DNA from: Kineosporia sp. NBRC 101731
GTDB lineage: Bacteria > Actinomycetota > Actinomycetes > Actinomycetales > Kineosporiaceae
DNA length: 64,000 nt
Assembly (NCBI RefSeq): GCF_030269305.1
Contig: NZ_BSTC01000007.1
Span: forward strand, 310,001-374,000
Direction of reading: 5' to 3'
The notes under the pieces are model-generated. The model saw only the letters and a program-made list of their open reading frames with translations, did no database searches and was not told the DNA's origin. A program made the position numbers and the translations under genes. This document shows, one piece after another, positions 17,732 to 25,927 of this stretch; the first letter of the stretch is position 1; every line of letters begins with the position of its first letter.

Positions 17732-19293
17732 CGCAGCACTGCCTCACGGTAGTCGGGACGTTCCATCAGGGCGCTGTGCGGGCCGGTGACCGTGGCCGGG
17801 TCGCCCGGTGGAGGGAGGACGAAGACGACCCGGTCGCAGGCCGTCAGCAACGCCGGCGAGGTGGAGACCACCACGGTGGTGTGCCGATCCTGGTTGCGCA
17901 GAAGCCGTAGCCGATAGGCGATCGTGTCCTCGGTGACGGCGTCCACAGCCGTCAGGGGGTCGCGCAGGACCAGCACCGCCGGGTCGGCGGCCAGGGCCCG
18001 GGCCAGGGCCAGACGCTGGCGTTGCCCTCCGGACAGGTTGGCTCCGGCGCCCTGTAATGCTGCCGTCTCCACCATCTCCATGGTGTCGGCCGCAGCCGTC
18101 ACGAGGGCTCGGGCCGTCCAGTCCGGCGAGGTGTCGCGCCCGGTGTCCAAGGCCGCCTCCAGAGTGCCGCCCAGCAGATGGGCAGCCGCCGGTTCGACCA
18201 GGAACTGCGGCGAGGACAACTGGGCGAGCTCGTCCGTGACCTGTTGCGCCGCCGCCGGATCGGTGGTGACCACGCCGAGCATCTCGCCAGGAACCAGTTC
18301 GGCCTTCCAGTCGGTGATGGGTCGCCCGGACGTCCCGGGAACCACCCCGGAGGCCGGCAGCAGCGGCGCCACCCGGGCCGCGCCGGCCCGTGAGACCGCC
18401 ACTGACTGGACCCCGCTCGCCACCCTCTGGACCGGGTCGGCGACGAACGAGGCCATGGCCACCACGGTGATCAGCTCGCCCACCGTGATCCGTCCGGAGA
18501 GAGCCATCTGCCCGGCGACCGCAGCGGTCGCGATCACGACCAGGACCGTGGCCACCAGACCCACGGCCGCCACCACCGCGGACGCCGTGGCCGCCTCGAG
18601 AGCCGCGTCCCGTGACCGCCGGCTCACCCTTCGGTAGCGGCGTGCGGCCTCGCCGATCCCACCGAACCCCCGGATCGGCCGCAACGCGGTCACCAGCTCG
18701 GCCGCGAACGCCGCTGCCAGACCACCGGTCTGCTGCTGGGCCGCGACCTTGCGCTCGAGCCAGGGGCCGATCCGGTCGATGCCGGCCATCAGCAGCGGAA
18801 CCACCAGCACCAGGCCGAGTCCGAGGCCAAGATCGATGCGCACCAGCACGGCCACGGTCACGGCCAGACCGGTGAGGCCGGACACGATCATCGCGGCCGC
18901 CGGGACGATCGCCGCGACGCCGGCGGTGTCGGAGGTCAGGATCGCCATCAGCTCCCCGGCGCTCCGGCCGCGTCCGGCGCCGGGATCGGCGAGGATCCGG
19001 TCCGCCGCCCGCACCCGCAGCTCGTGGGCCTCCCGCTGGAGGGTCACCGTCAGGATCCAGTACTGGAAACCGCCGCAGGCCGCCAGGAGCACGAAGAGAG
19101 CCAGAAGGGTGGACACGGCGACGAGGAGGGCCACGAGGCCTCCACCGTCCACGGCCTGGTCAACGGCCAGGCCGATGGCCAGCGGTACTAGTGCCTCGCA
19201 GGCCTGGTGAACCATCGAGGCGGAGGAGCCGAGAGTCAGTGGGCGTGCGCGGCGCCGGGCCACACCGAGTAATAGGGCACGTTCAGGACGCAT
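17728..19293 (-). CDS. ABC exporter half-transporter, degenerate-site partner
   Basis: A 521-residue membrane/ATPase fusion starting at ATG 19293 (MRPERALLLG); the frame is open upstream but without homology. The signature LSGGQ (about residue 419) is intact, yet the Walker A region reads GVVTTDPAAAQQ with no lysine (about 339), and Walker B reads LVLRDPLTAVD, with proline where the catalytic glutamate belongs. Paired with the downstream gene, one composite ATP site is complete and the other is dead, as in heterodimeric exporters such as TM287/288. An inverted repeat lies just upstream. Confidence 0.85.
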   Translation of the reverse strand: MRPERALLLGVARRRARPLTLGSSASMVHQACEALVPLAIGLAVDQAVDGGGLVALLVAVSTLLALFVLLAACGGFQYWILTVTLQREAHELRVRAADRILADPGAGRGRSAGELMAILTSDTAGVAAIVPAAAMIVSGLTGLAVTVAVLVRIDLGLGLGLVLVVPLLMAGIDRIGPWLERKVAAQQQTGGLAAAFAAELVTALRPIRGFGGIGEAARRYRRVSRRSRDAALEAATASAVVAAVGLVATVLVVIATAAVAGQMALSGRITVGELITVVAMASFVADPVQRVASGVQSVAVSRAGAARVAPLLPASGVVPGTSGRPITDWKAELVPGEMLGVVTTDPAAAQQVTDELAQLSSPQFLVEPAAAHLLGGTLEAALDTGRDTSPDWTARALVTAAADTMEMVETAALQGAGANLSGGQRQRLALARALAADPAVLVLRDPLTAVDAVTEDTIAYRLRLLRNQDRHTTVVVSTSPALLTACDRVVFVLPPPGDPATVTGPHSALMERPDYREAVLR

Positions 19294-19307
19294 GAAAACA
19301 CATACCT

Positions 19308-19339
19308 CGTGTCGATCAAGGGCGGTATTGATCGACACG
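19308..19339. promoter_or_regulatory. 12-bp-arm inverted repeat before the ABC exporter
   Basis: CGTGTCGATCAA (19308-19319) and TTGATCGACACG (19328-19339) are exact reverse complements separated by 8 bp. The element is 15 bp upstream of the ATG of the ABC gene and downstream of the ArsR-type regulator gene on the same strand. It could be an operator for that regulator or an RNA hairpin controlling exporter translation. Confidence 0.6.
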
Positions 19340-19397
19340 GTAGGTACCCCGGTCGCGGCGGCGGTATCGATTCGGCCGGAGCCGAATCCTCGCGGGT

Positions 19398-20417
19398 CTA
19401 CGCGCCGTCGTCGGGTGGGGCCAGCAAGGAAAGCAACGCCACACCGGAGGGTTCCAGCTCGTACAGCACGCTGCGGCCCGAACGCCGCCGGTGGATGACG
19501 CCCGCCGTCAGCAGCCCGGCCAGGTGCTCGGAGACGGTGCTGGGGGCCAGGCCCAGTTCGCCGGCCAGCCCGGTCGTGGTGGAGGGCCGGCGCAGAGCCC
19601 GCAGCAGCGTCGCGCGGGCCGGGCCGACCAGGACGGCCAGCCGGTCGGGCTCCTGCGACCGGGGCGAGCCGCTCCCGGCCAGCCGCGCGGCTCCCCGCGC
19701 CTGGTAGGAGATCGACTGGATGCGCGGATGATCGGTCGAGACCATCGTGGTGTTCTCGGCGAAGATGAGCGGGACCAGGAGCAACCGCTGATCGACCGCG
19801 ATCAGTGACGATTCCTTGTTGCGCTTGGGAAAATTCAGCACCGGGGCCTGCCATACCTGCGGCCCGTGCAGGTCCAGGAGCAGCGCGTCGGCGCCCTCGG
19901 CCGCGAGCCGCCGGGCCCGCAGGAGCACCTCCTCGTCCAGGGCGGTGCGCATCGCCGGCCAGTACGGGGCCATGGCCCGGTCCCAGAACACCGCGAAAGC
20001 CTCGGCCAGCCGGTCGAAAGCCCTTTCCGGTTCCTGCACGTACCGCTGCAGGAAATCGGGAGCGCCCTCGGGGTAGTGCTTGCGGACCTGTTCGTGCACC
20101 AGGGCCGGTGGCGTGCCCCGCAGCCGGCCCAGTTCCGCCGCCAGGTCGGGAACCGCCTCTTCGGGGACGGGCGTGAAGACGTCGGGTGTCGGGCGGCCGT
20201 GGTCGGCGCCGTAGAGGTCGCCGTACAACCGCAACGGCGCCGTCTGCGGCGCCGTGCGTAGCACCTCGGCGGCGGTGCGGGCCCAGTCGGTGTAGGGCCA
20301 CGGCACCGCGGCCGGATGCCGGTGCAGGATCTCCAGCCCCCGGACCATCTCGAGCAGCTGGCTGACCGCGATCCGGGTGCGGGCCAGGGTCACCTCGTCG
20401 AGGTGGATGCGGATCAC
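19398..20417 (-). CDS. ArsR-type winged-helix regulator with DUF5937-like N-terminus
   Basis: A 339-residue protein with the DNA-binding domain at its C terminus, about residues 260-330: RATLLRALRRPSTTTGLAGEL followed by LAPSTVSEHLAGLLTAGVI, an ArsR helix-turn-helix. The N-terminal 250 residues match the actinobacterial arrangement usually annotated DUF5937 (FSSELDDLARTR-like start, here HLDEVTLARTRIAVSQ). It precedes the ABC exporter genes on the same strand and probably controls them. Confidence 0.8.
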   Translation of the reverse strand: MIRIHLDEVTLARTRIAVSQLLEMVRGLEILHRHPAAVPWPYTDWARTAAEVLRTAPQTAPLRLYGDLYGADHGRPTPDVFTPVPEEAVPDLAAELGRLRGTPPALVHEQVRKHYPEGAPDFLQRYVQEPERAFDRLAEAFAVFWDRAMAPYWPAMRTALDEEVLLRARRLAAEGADALLLDLHGPQVWQAPVLNFPKRNKESSLIAVDQRLLLVPLIFAENTTMVSTDHPRIQSISYQARGAARLAGSGSPRSQEPDRLAVLVGPARATLLRALRRPSTTTGLAGELGLAPSTVSEHLAGLLTAGVIHRRRSGRSVLYELEPSGVALLSLLAPPDDGA

Positions 20418-20436
20418 CGCACCGAGATTAACGAAC

Positions 20437-20507
20437 GGACGGGGACACTTCGCATGATCACGAGCAGGAAGCTTCTTTTGCCCGTCATCATGCAGAGTGT
20501 CCCGTCC
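20437..20507. terminator. Imperfect long inverted repeat, palindrome family member
   Basis: Left arm GGACGGGGACACTTCGCATGATCACG (20437-20462) pairs with right arm CGTCATCATGCAGAGTGTCCCGTCC (20483-20507) with a few mismatches and a 20-nt loop. The inner sequence TGCAGAGTGTCCC is shared with the palindrome at 8830. It follows the stop of the ABM gene on the minus strand, so it would end the long catabolic transcript before the ArsR-type regulator gene. Confidence 0.65.
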
Positions 20508-20510
20508 GCC

Positions 20511-20798
20511 TTACTCCACGTCGTCGTACTGGGCGAATTTCGGCGGGGCCGCCGCCGCGCCGCTGATGAACGTGGTCCAGGCCTGGGTGTGGGCCTGCTC
20601 CTTGTGGGCCTCGTGGTCGGCCGCCGTGGTCCAGACCTCCAGCAGGCGCAGGTTCTCGGCCTCGCCGAGCTTCCAGGACAGCTGGTACTCCACGCAGCCG
20701 GTCTCCTCCAGGCACAGCTTCTGGAAGGCGGCGCCCTGCGCCTCGACCTCCGCGACGTGCGCCGGGTCGACGGTGATGCCGCCGTGAACGATCCTCAT
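20511..20798 (-). CDS. ABM-domain small protein
   Basis: A 95-residue antibiotic-biosynthesis-monooxygenase (ABM) fold protein; the pattern GCVEYQLSWKLGEAENLRLLEVWTT fits the ferredoxin-like barrel, with E-W in the conserved strand. Such proteins act as cofactor-free oxygenases or as small partners in aromatic pathways. It is the last gene of the large minus-strand run, 9 bp after the LLM gene, and just before a long inverted repeat. Its substrate is unknown. Confidence 0.82.
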   Translation of the reverse strand: MRIVHGGITVDPAHVAEVEAQGAAFQKLCLEETGCVEYQLSWKLGEAENLRLLEVWTTAADHEAHKEQAHTQAWTTFISGAAAAPPKFAQYDDVE

Positions 20799-20807
20799 GA
20801 TCTCTCC

Positions 20808-21809
20808 TCAGACGAGTTCGCGCAGCGCCGGCAGCACCTGGCTGCCGATCAGCCGCACGGCCGATACCGGGTCCGGTCCCATCGGGGGACCGAACGAAAT
20901 ATGTTTCACCCCAGCGTCGATGAGCTGGGCGCACTGCTCGATCACCTCGTCCACCCCACCCACGATGCCCAGCTCCAGCATCGTGTCGGTGACCGAGGCG
21001 ACCGCGTCGTCCTCGCGCCCGGCGAGCATCAGCTCCTGGGTGCGGGCGAACTCCTGCGGGTCGAGCCCGTTGGCGGCCAGGGCGTCGGTGGACAGCGAAC
21101 CGCTGTAGAGCGCGATGTGCCGCGCCATCAGGGTTCTCGCCTCGTCGCGGTCGTCGCTGATGCTCGCCCACACGCACGCCGCCACATCGAGGTCGTCGAT
21201 GGTGCGGCCGGTCTTGGCTGCCCCGGCCTTGAGCTGCTCGACCACTCCGTAGACGTGGCGGGGCGGCAGGCACAGGGGCAGGGCGCCGTCGGCGATCTTC
21301 CCGGTCAGGTCGATCATCTTCGGGCCCATCGCGCCGATGTAGATCGGGACCGGGCGGTGGCTGCGCAGTTTCGCGTTCTCGGTCCACAGGTCACCGGTGC
21401 CGGGCACACCCGCCGGGCTGCGGCCGTTCGTCAGCTCGCGGATGGCGAGCACGGCCTCCCGGGTGCGGACCACGGGTTTGGCCGGCTCGAGCCCGGCCCA
21501 GCGGAAGAACACGTCCGAGCCGGCGCCCAGGCCCAGCAGGAAGCGGTCGCCGGAGATCTCCTGCAGCCCGGAGGCGAACATCGCGATCTGGGCCGGGTGC
21601 AGGGAGACCGGGTCGATGACGCCCGAGCCGAACCGGATCCGGGACGTCTTCATCGCGATCGCCGCGAGCGTCACCAGCCCGGGTTCGCCGAACATGTCGT
21701 TGCCGGTCCACACCTGGTCGAAACCGGCGTCCTCCACCAGCAGGGCCTTCTCGACCACGGACATCACGCCGTGCCCGCCGATGCGGGCGCTGAAGATCAG
21801 CTCGCTCAC
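20808..21809 (-). CDS. LLM class flavin-dependent oxidoreductase (paralog A)
   Basis: A 333-residue luciferase-like TIM-barrel flavoenzyme. Typical segments are DAGFDQVWTGNDMF, RIRFGSGVIDPVSLHPAQIAM and FLLGLGAGSDVFFRWAGLEP. It starts at GTG 21809, overlapping the stop of the preceding TIGR04076-like gene (GTGA). Family members use FMNH2 or F420 to oxidise or reduce diverse substrates. It is clearly paralogous to the gene at 25928, sharing TGND, NPVSLHPAEIAM-like and AGLEPA motifs in the same places. The physiological substrate is unknown. Confidence 0.85.
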   Translation of the reverse strand: MSELIFSARIGGHGVMSVVEKALLVEDAGFDQVWTGNDMFGEPGLVTLAAIAMKTSRIRFGSGVIDPVSLHPAQIAMFASGLQEISGDRFLLGLGAGSDVFFRWAGLEPAKPVVRTREAVLAIRELTNGRSPAGVPGTGDLWTENAKLRSHRPVPIYIGAMGPKMIDLTGKIADGALPLCLPPRHVYGVVEQLKAGAAKTGRTIDDLDVAACVWASISDDRDEARTLMARHIALYSGSLSTDALAANGLDPQEFARTQELMLAGREDDAVASVTDTMLELGIVGGVDEVIEQCAQLIDAGVKHISFGPPMGPDPVSAVRLIGSQVLPALRELV

Positions 21810-22072
21810 GACTCCTCCAGGGGCTCGACGCGGATGTGCAGGTTCTCGGGCGGGTCCGGACAGGCCAGCAGGGGCCTGGAGCGCAGGAACTCGTCGGGTC
21901 CGGCGGCGTCGAGCCGTCCCAGCACCGACGGGATCACCGCGGCGATGGCGAAGTAGCAGAAGCGCTTTCCCTCGGGCACGGTGACGCCGGTGGGGGAGAG
22001 CTCGAACCAGTCGCCGACCTCCAGGGCGCACGCCGAGTAGTTCATGTCCTCCACCGTGCAGCGGACCTTCAC
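21806..22072 (-). CDS. TIGR04076 family protein, copy 1
   Basis: An 88-residue protein with the layout of TIGR04076: an initial strand MKVRCTVEDM, a CALEVGDWFELSP segment, GKRFCYFAIAAVIPSVL, and the closing CPDPPENLHIRVE. The function of this family is not established; the conserved CPD near the end and the VGD segment are its hallmarks. It is followed without gap by LLM paralog A (4-bp overlap) and preceded by a second, divergent copy 7 bp upstream. Confidence 0.7.
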   Translation of the reverse strand: MKVRCTVEDMNYSACALEVGDWFELSPTGVTVPEGKRFCYFAIAAVIPSVLGRLDAAGPDEFLRSRPLLACPDPPENLHIRVEPLEES

Positions 22073-22079
22073 AGCTTGA

Positions 22080-22358
22080 TCACCAGGCCTCCAACCGCAG
22101 AACGACGTTCTCGGACACGTCCGGACAGCACAGGAACGGTTTGCGGGCCAGCCAGTCGTCGGCCGGCAGCGCGTTCTGGCGCATCCCGAGCACCGGGATC
22201 ACACTCATCAAGGCCTGGGGGCAGAAGGGTTTCCCGCCGGTGGAGAGTCCCGGCCCGTCCACGTCGACACTGTCGCCGACCCGGATGCCGCACCTGGGTG
22301 CGTCCGCCCGCTCCACCACGATCCGCACCCTGGGTGACGGGGGCAGCATCTCAGCCAT
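22080..22358 (-). CDS. TIGR04076 family protein, copy 2
   Basis: A 92-residue relative of the downstream gene: RIVVERADAPRCGIRVGDSVDV, GGKPFCPQALMSVIPVLGM and CCPDVSENVVLRLE align with the same landmarks (VGD, C-x-x-A...IPVL, CPD-x-x-ENV). The two copies share perhaps a third of residues by eye. Its start overlaps the last 8 bp of the SDR gene. Two tandem copies inside a catabolic operon suggest a hetero-oligomer, which is inference. Confidence 0.68.
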   Translation of the reverse strand: MAEMLPPSPRVRIVVERADAPRCGIRVGDSVDVDGPGLSTGGKPFCPQALMSVIPVLGMRQNALPADDWLARKPFLCCPDVSENVVLRLEAW

Positions 22359-23109
22359 GGATCGGCTCCCCTCCGGTCAGCCAGAGCACCTGCCCGGTGA
22401 TCGCGGGGGAGTCCACGAGCGTGAGGACGCCGTCGGCGACGTCGGCCGGGGAGGGGAACCGGGGCAGGGCCATCCGTTCGAGGAGCCGATCGGAGAGCGC
22501 CGCCTGCTGCGGGGTCAGCTCGTCGGGGACGGAGGGGTCGACCACCCGCCCGGGCGCGACGATGTTGGCGGTGATCCCCGCGCGTCCCTCCTCCAGGGCG
22601 AGGTACTTCGTGAGCGTCGTGGCGGCGGCCTTCGCCGCGCCGTAGAAACCGAATCCTGTTGCCGGCCGGGACATCAGGGCCCCGGACAGGTAGATGATCC
22701 GGCCCCGGCCGAGCGCGCGCATGGCCGGCACCACCCGGGCGCAGAGCGCGGCGTGGGCAGACACCCCGGCCAGCTGGGCGGCCAGGGCGGCGGGATCGCC
22801 GTCCGCCACCGCTGCGGGTGACGACAGGCCCGGGTGCGCGGCGTTGACGAGCACCGATACCGGTCCCAGGTGGTGCTCCACGGTGTCCACGGCGTCGGCG
22901 AGCTCCCCGGGCGAGGTCAGGTCGGCCCCGACCACCAGATGTTCCCCGGGCAGCCCCGCGATCAGTTCCTGGGCGGTCTCGGGACGGCTGCGGTAGTGCA
23001 CGGCGACGCGTAGTCCCCGCCCGGCCAGCGTGGCCACCACGGCCCGCCCCAGCGGGCCGGTGCCGCCCGCGACCAGGGCGACCGACGCGTCCTCGATCGT
23101 GGTGGTCAT
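22351..23109 (-). CDS. SDR family oxidoreductase
   Basis: A 252-residue classical short-chain dehydrogenase. The cofactor motif is GGTGPLGRA (residues about 15-23; an atypical GGxGxxG form), the catalytic serine lies in IYLSGALM and the YxxxK pair in FYGAAKAAA. The C-terminal [12 protein letters not shown] is typical. It probably oxidises or reduces a hydroxyl/keto intermediate with NAD(P)(H). It follows the amino-acid ABC ATPase gene with a 4-bp overlap (23106-23109), tying metabolism to uptake in one transcript. Confidence 0.85.
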   Translation of the reverse strand: MTTTIEDASVALVAGGTGPLGRAVVATLAGRGLRVAVHYRSRPETAQELIAGLPGEHLVVGADLTSPGELADAVDTVEHHLGPVSVLVNAAHPGLSSPAAVADGDPAALAAQLAGVSAHAALCARVVPAMRALGRGRIIYLSGALMSRPATGFGFYGAAKAAATTLTKYLALEEGRAGITANIVAPGRVVDPSVPDELTPQQAALSDRLLERMALPRFPSPADVADGVLTLVDSPAITGQVLWLTGGEPIHG

Positions 23110-23873
23110 CGCAGGACCGCCGCCAGGAACGCCTGGGTGCGCTCCTGCGTGGGCGACCCGAGCACCTGCTCGGGGGTTCCCTCCTCGACCACGCGACCCG
23201 CGTCCATGAAGATCACCCGGTCGCTGACCTCGCGGGCGAAGCCCATCTCGTGGGTGACGACGACCACCGTGATGCCGCCGGTGGTGGCGAGATCCTTCAT
23301 CACGCTGAGCACCTCACCGACCAGCTCGGGGTCGAGGGCGCTGGTGGGTTCGTCGAAGAGCATCACCTGCGGGCGCATCGCCATCGCCCGGGCGATCGCG
23401 ACCCGCTGCTGCTGGCCGCCGGACAGCTTGGAGGGGTAGGAGTCCTCCTTGCCGGAAAGTCCCACCCGGCCGAGCAGTTCCTGGGCGTAGGCCCTGGCCT
23501 GCGCCGGTTTCTCACCTTTCACCCGGACCGGTGCGAACGAGACGTTCTCCAGCGCCGTCATGTGCGGGAAGAGGTTGAACTGCTGGAACACCATGCCGAT
23601 GCCCAGGCGCTGACGGCAGGCCTCGTGCTCGCGCAGTTCGTGCAGCCGGCCGTTGTGCTCGCGGTAGCCGACCAGATCGCCGTTCACCGAGATGCTGCCG
23701 GCGTTGATGTCCTCGAGATGGTTGACGGTCCGCAGCAGCGTGCTCTTGCCCGATCCGGAAGGGCCGATGATGCAGACCGTCTCACCCTGCATCACCTGGA
23801 GGTCGACACCGAACAGCACCTGGTTCTGGCCGTACCACTTGTCCACGCCCTGGATGTCGATCATCACGTTCAT
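23106..23873 (-). CDS. Polar amino acid ABC transporter, ATP-binding protein
   Basis: A 255-residue ATPase of the GlnQ/HisP family. Walker A is GPSGSGKST (about residue 38), the signature is [14 protein letters not shown], Walker B is [12 protein letters not shown] and the H-loop is VVVTHEM. ATG 23873 overlaps the permease stop (ATGA). Together with the permease and the binding protein at 27011 it makes a complete uptake system. Context suggests import of tryptophan, kynurenine or another aromatic compound rather than a generic amino acid. Confidence 0.92.
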   Translation of the reverse strand: MNVMIDIQGVDKWYGQNQVLFGVDLQVMQGETVCIIGPSGSGKSTLLRTVNHLEDINAGSISVNGDLVGYREHNGRLHELREHEACRQRLGIGMVFQQFNLFPHMTALENVSFAPVRVKGEKPAQARAYAQELLGRVGLSGKEDSYPSKLSGGQQQRVAIARAMAMRPQVMLFDEPTSALDPELVGEVLSVMKDLATTGGITVVVVTHEMGFAREVSDRVIFMDAGRVVEEGTPEQVLGSPTQERTQAFLAAVLR

Positions 23874-24721
23874 CGCTCGGCCGCCCGTCGCTCCAGGAAG
23901 AACTGCGCCGTCGAGTAGACGACGATCACCAGCAGGTACCAGATGGTGGCCACGATGAGCATCTCGATCGTGCGGAAGTTGATGCCCGAGATGCCCTGCA
24001 CCACGGTGAGCAGGTCGCCACCGGCGATCACCGACACGATGGCCGAGGCCTTCAGCATGCCGATGAACTCGTTGCCCAGCGGCGGGATGATCACCCGCAG
24101 GGCCTGCGGCAGCACGATGTAGCGCAGGGTCAGGGTGCGGTTGAGCCCCAGGGCCTTGGCGGTCTCGTGCTGGCCGTTGCCCACCGCCAGCAGGCCGCTG
24201 CGCACGATCTCGGCCATGTAACCGGAACCCGCCAGGGACAGCCCGATCACGGAGGCCACGAACGGGGTCACGATCTCGCCGACCGGGGCCGACCAGAAGG
24301 TGACGTCGGTGAACGGGATGCCGAGGCGGAACTCCCGGAAGAACAGGCCCAGGTTGCCGACGAAGATCAGCAGCACGATCAGCGGCACGCCGCGGAACAG
24401 GAACACCCAGATCGACGCGGCGCCGGAGATGATCCGGCTCGGTGACATCCGCATGACGCCCACGACGATCGCCAGGGCCAGCGCGACCACCATGCCGATG
24501 ACGGTCATCTCGAGGGTCAGCAGCAGGCCCTTGAGCACGGTCCGGGCGAAGAGGTACTGCCCGACCACGCTCCACTCGAAGTTCGGGTTCGTGGCCACGC
24601 CGTAGAGCATCCAGGCCACGAGCAGCACGACCACGCCGGCCCCGATGCCGCGACCCCAGTGCCGGACCGGCACCACGTCACGTTGGGGCGCCTTCACCGT
24701 GTCGATGCCGACCTCGGTCAT
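23870..24721 (-). CDS. Polar amino acid ABC transporter, permease
   Basis: A 283-residue membrane protein of the HisM/GlnP family, with an N-terminal cytoplasmic extension and five to six helices. The conserved ATPase-contact loop is [20 protein letters not shown], followed by [14 protein letters not shown]. Only one permease gene is present, so the channel is presumably a homodimer. The ATG at 24721 overlaps the stop of the monooxygenase gene by 4 bp. Confidence 0.9.
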   Translation of the reverse strand: MTEVGIDTVKAPQRDVVPVRHWGRGIGAGVVVLLVAWMLYGVATNPNFEWSVVGQYLFARTVLKGLLLTLEMTVIGMVVALALAIVVGVMRMSPSRIISGAASIWVFLFRGVPLIVLLIFVGNLGLFFREFRLGIPFTDVTFWSAPVGEIVTPFVASVIGLSLAGSGYMAEIVRSGLLAVGNGQHETAKALGLNRTLTLRYIVLPQALRVIIPPLGNEFIGMLKASAIVSVIAGGDLLTVVQGISGINFRTIEMLIVATIWYLLVIVVYSTAQFFLERRAAER

Positions 24722-25902
24722 GCCGCCTCCTGCGGATGCGCGGTGACCAGGGCCTGGCCGACCGACAGCCAGCGGCTGCGCCAGGTGGAGGCGTGGGCGC
24801 CCATGCCGGTGGTGTCGCGCACCAGCTTCTCGAACGGATAACGCTCGTAAATGGCCTGGGAACCCATGATCTCGCCGCAGTGGTCGACCACCCGGCGGGT
24901 GAAGTCGTGGGCCAGGGGTGCGTCGCCGCGGGCCATCACGGTGTCGTCCGGCACCACGCCGGGGGTGAAGATGGCCGCGTCGATCGCGCTGACGCCGTCG
25001 ATCACCAGGGAGCGCGCGGCGTGCACGTAGCTCGACGCCTCTCCGAGCAGGCTGATCTGCCGCTCGCTGGGCGTGCGGCCCTTCGCGGACGCCAGGGCCG
25101 CCAGATAGGCGGTGGCCAGGTCGATCGCGTGCTGGGCGATGCCGACCGAGATCCCGGCCATGCTGTAGAACGGCAGATCGACGTGCTTGTTCAGCGGTTC
25201 GGCGTCGGCGGTCGGGGTGAAGAACCGGTCGAAGCAGTGGTGCTCGGGCACGAACACGTCGGTGACGGTGTAGCCCTGGCTGGCCGAGGCCCGCAGGCCG
25301 ATCACGTGCCAGTCGTCCAGCAGCCGCACCTGGTCGGTGGGCAGCCACACGCCGAGGGTGAGCACGCTGCCGTCGGCCTTGCGCACCTTCTCGCCGGCCT
25401 CGGTCTCCACCTCGGCCCCGCCGACGATGCGCTCGGCGGAACGGATGCCGCTGCCGAAGTTCCAGGTGCCGGTGACCCGGTAGCCGCCGGGCACCTGCAC
25501 GGCTTTCGCCTTGGGGTGGAACGAACCGCAGGTGGGCAGGTCGAGGGCGGGGTAGAGCTCGTCGTAGGCCGCCGGCGACAGGCGCCCGGCGTAGAACCCG
25601 GTGGCGGCCAGGACACAGACGTTCCAGGCGATCCCGGCGTCGGCCGTGGCGATCAGCTCGATCATCCGGGTCTGGTCGGCCAGGGTCATCTCGGGCCCGC
25701 CGTGCGCGGTGCTGAAGCCCACCCGGAACGTTCCCGCGGTGCGGAAGGCCTCGCGCAGCCGGTCGGTGAGGTGGCCCTGCGCCTCGCACTGCGCGGCGTC
25801 CTCACGCACGAGCGGCAGCAGGGCCTGCACGTTGGCGAGGATGTCGGCCGACGTCAGCGGTTCGCGCAGCTGGGGCTCGGGGGTGGCGGTGGCGGTACTC
25901 AT
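24718..25902 (-). CDS. Acyl-CoA-dehydrogenase-fold flavin monooxygenase
   Basis: A 394-residue protein with the acyl-CoA dehydrogenase fold. The pattern TAHGGPEMTL, AGIAWNVCVLAATGFYA, GYRVTGTWNFGSGIRSAE and DDWHVIGLRASASQGYTVTDVFVP matches oxygen-dependent relatives (HsaA, DszC and IacA-like) that hydroxylate aromatic or indolic substrates with reduced flavin, rather than true CoA dehydrogenases. The reductase would be the flavin reductase at 28402. It sits between LLM paralog B and the permease gene. Whether it acts on an indole, anthranilate derivative or another substrate cannot be decided here. Confidence 0.8.
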   Translation of the reverse strand: MSTATATPEPQLREPLTSADILANVQALLPLVREDAAQCEAQGHLTDRLREAFRTAGTFRVGFSTAHGGPEMTLADQTRMIELIATADAGIAWNVCVLAATGFYAGRLSPAAYDELYPALDLPTCGSFHPKAKAVQVPGGYRVTGTWNFGSGIRSAERIVGGAEVETEAGEKVRKADGSVLTLGVWLPTDQVRLLDDWHVIGLRASASQGYTVTDVFVPEHHCFDRFFTPTADAEPLNKHVDLPFYSMAGISVGIAQHAIDLATAYLAALASAKGRTPSERQISLLGEASSYVHAARSLVIDGVSAIDAAIFTPGVVPDDTVMARGDAPLAHDFTRRVVDHCGEIMGSQAIYERYPFEKLVRDTTGMGAHASTWRSRWLSVGQALVTAHPQEAA

Positions 25903-25927
25903 GGCTGATTCACTCCCTGGTCGTGGT

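Noticed and set aside
24718-25902. True acyl-CoA dehydrogenase
   Set aside because: The pattern and flavin-reductase context fit oxygen-using relatives better, though this should be verified by phylogeny.
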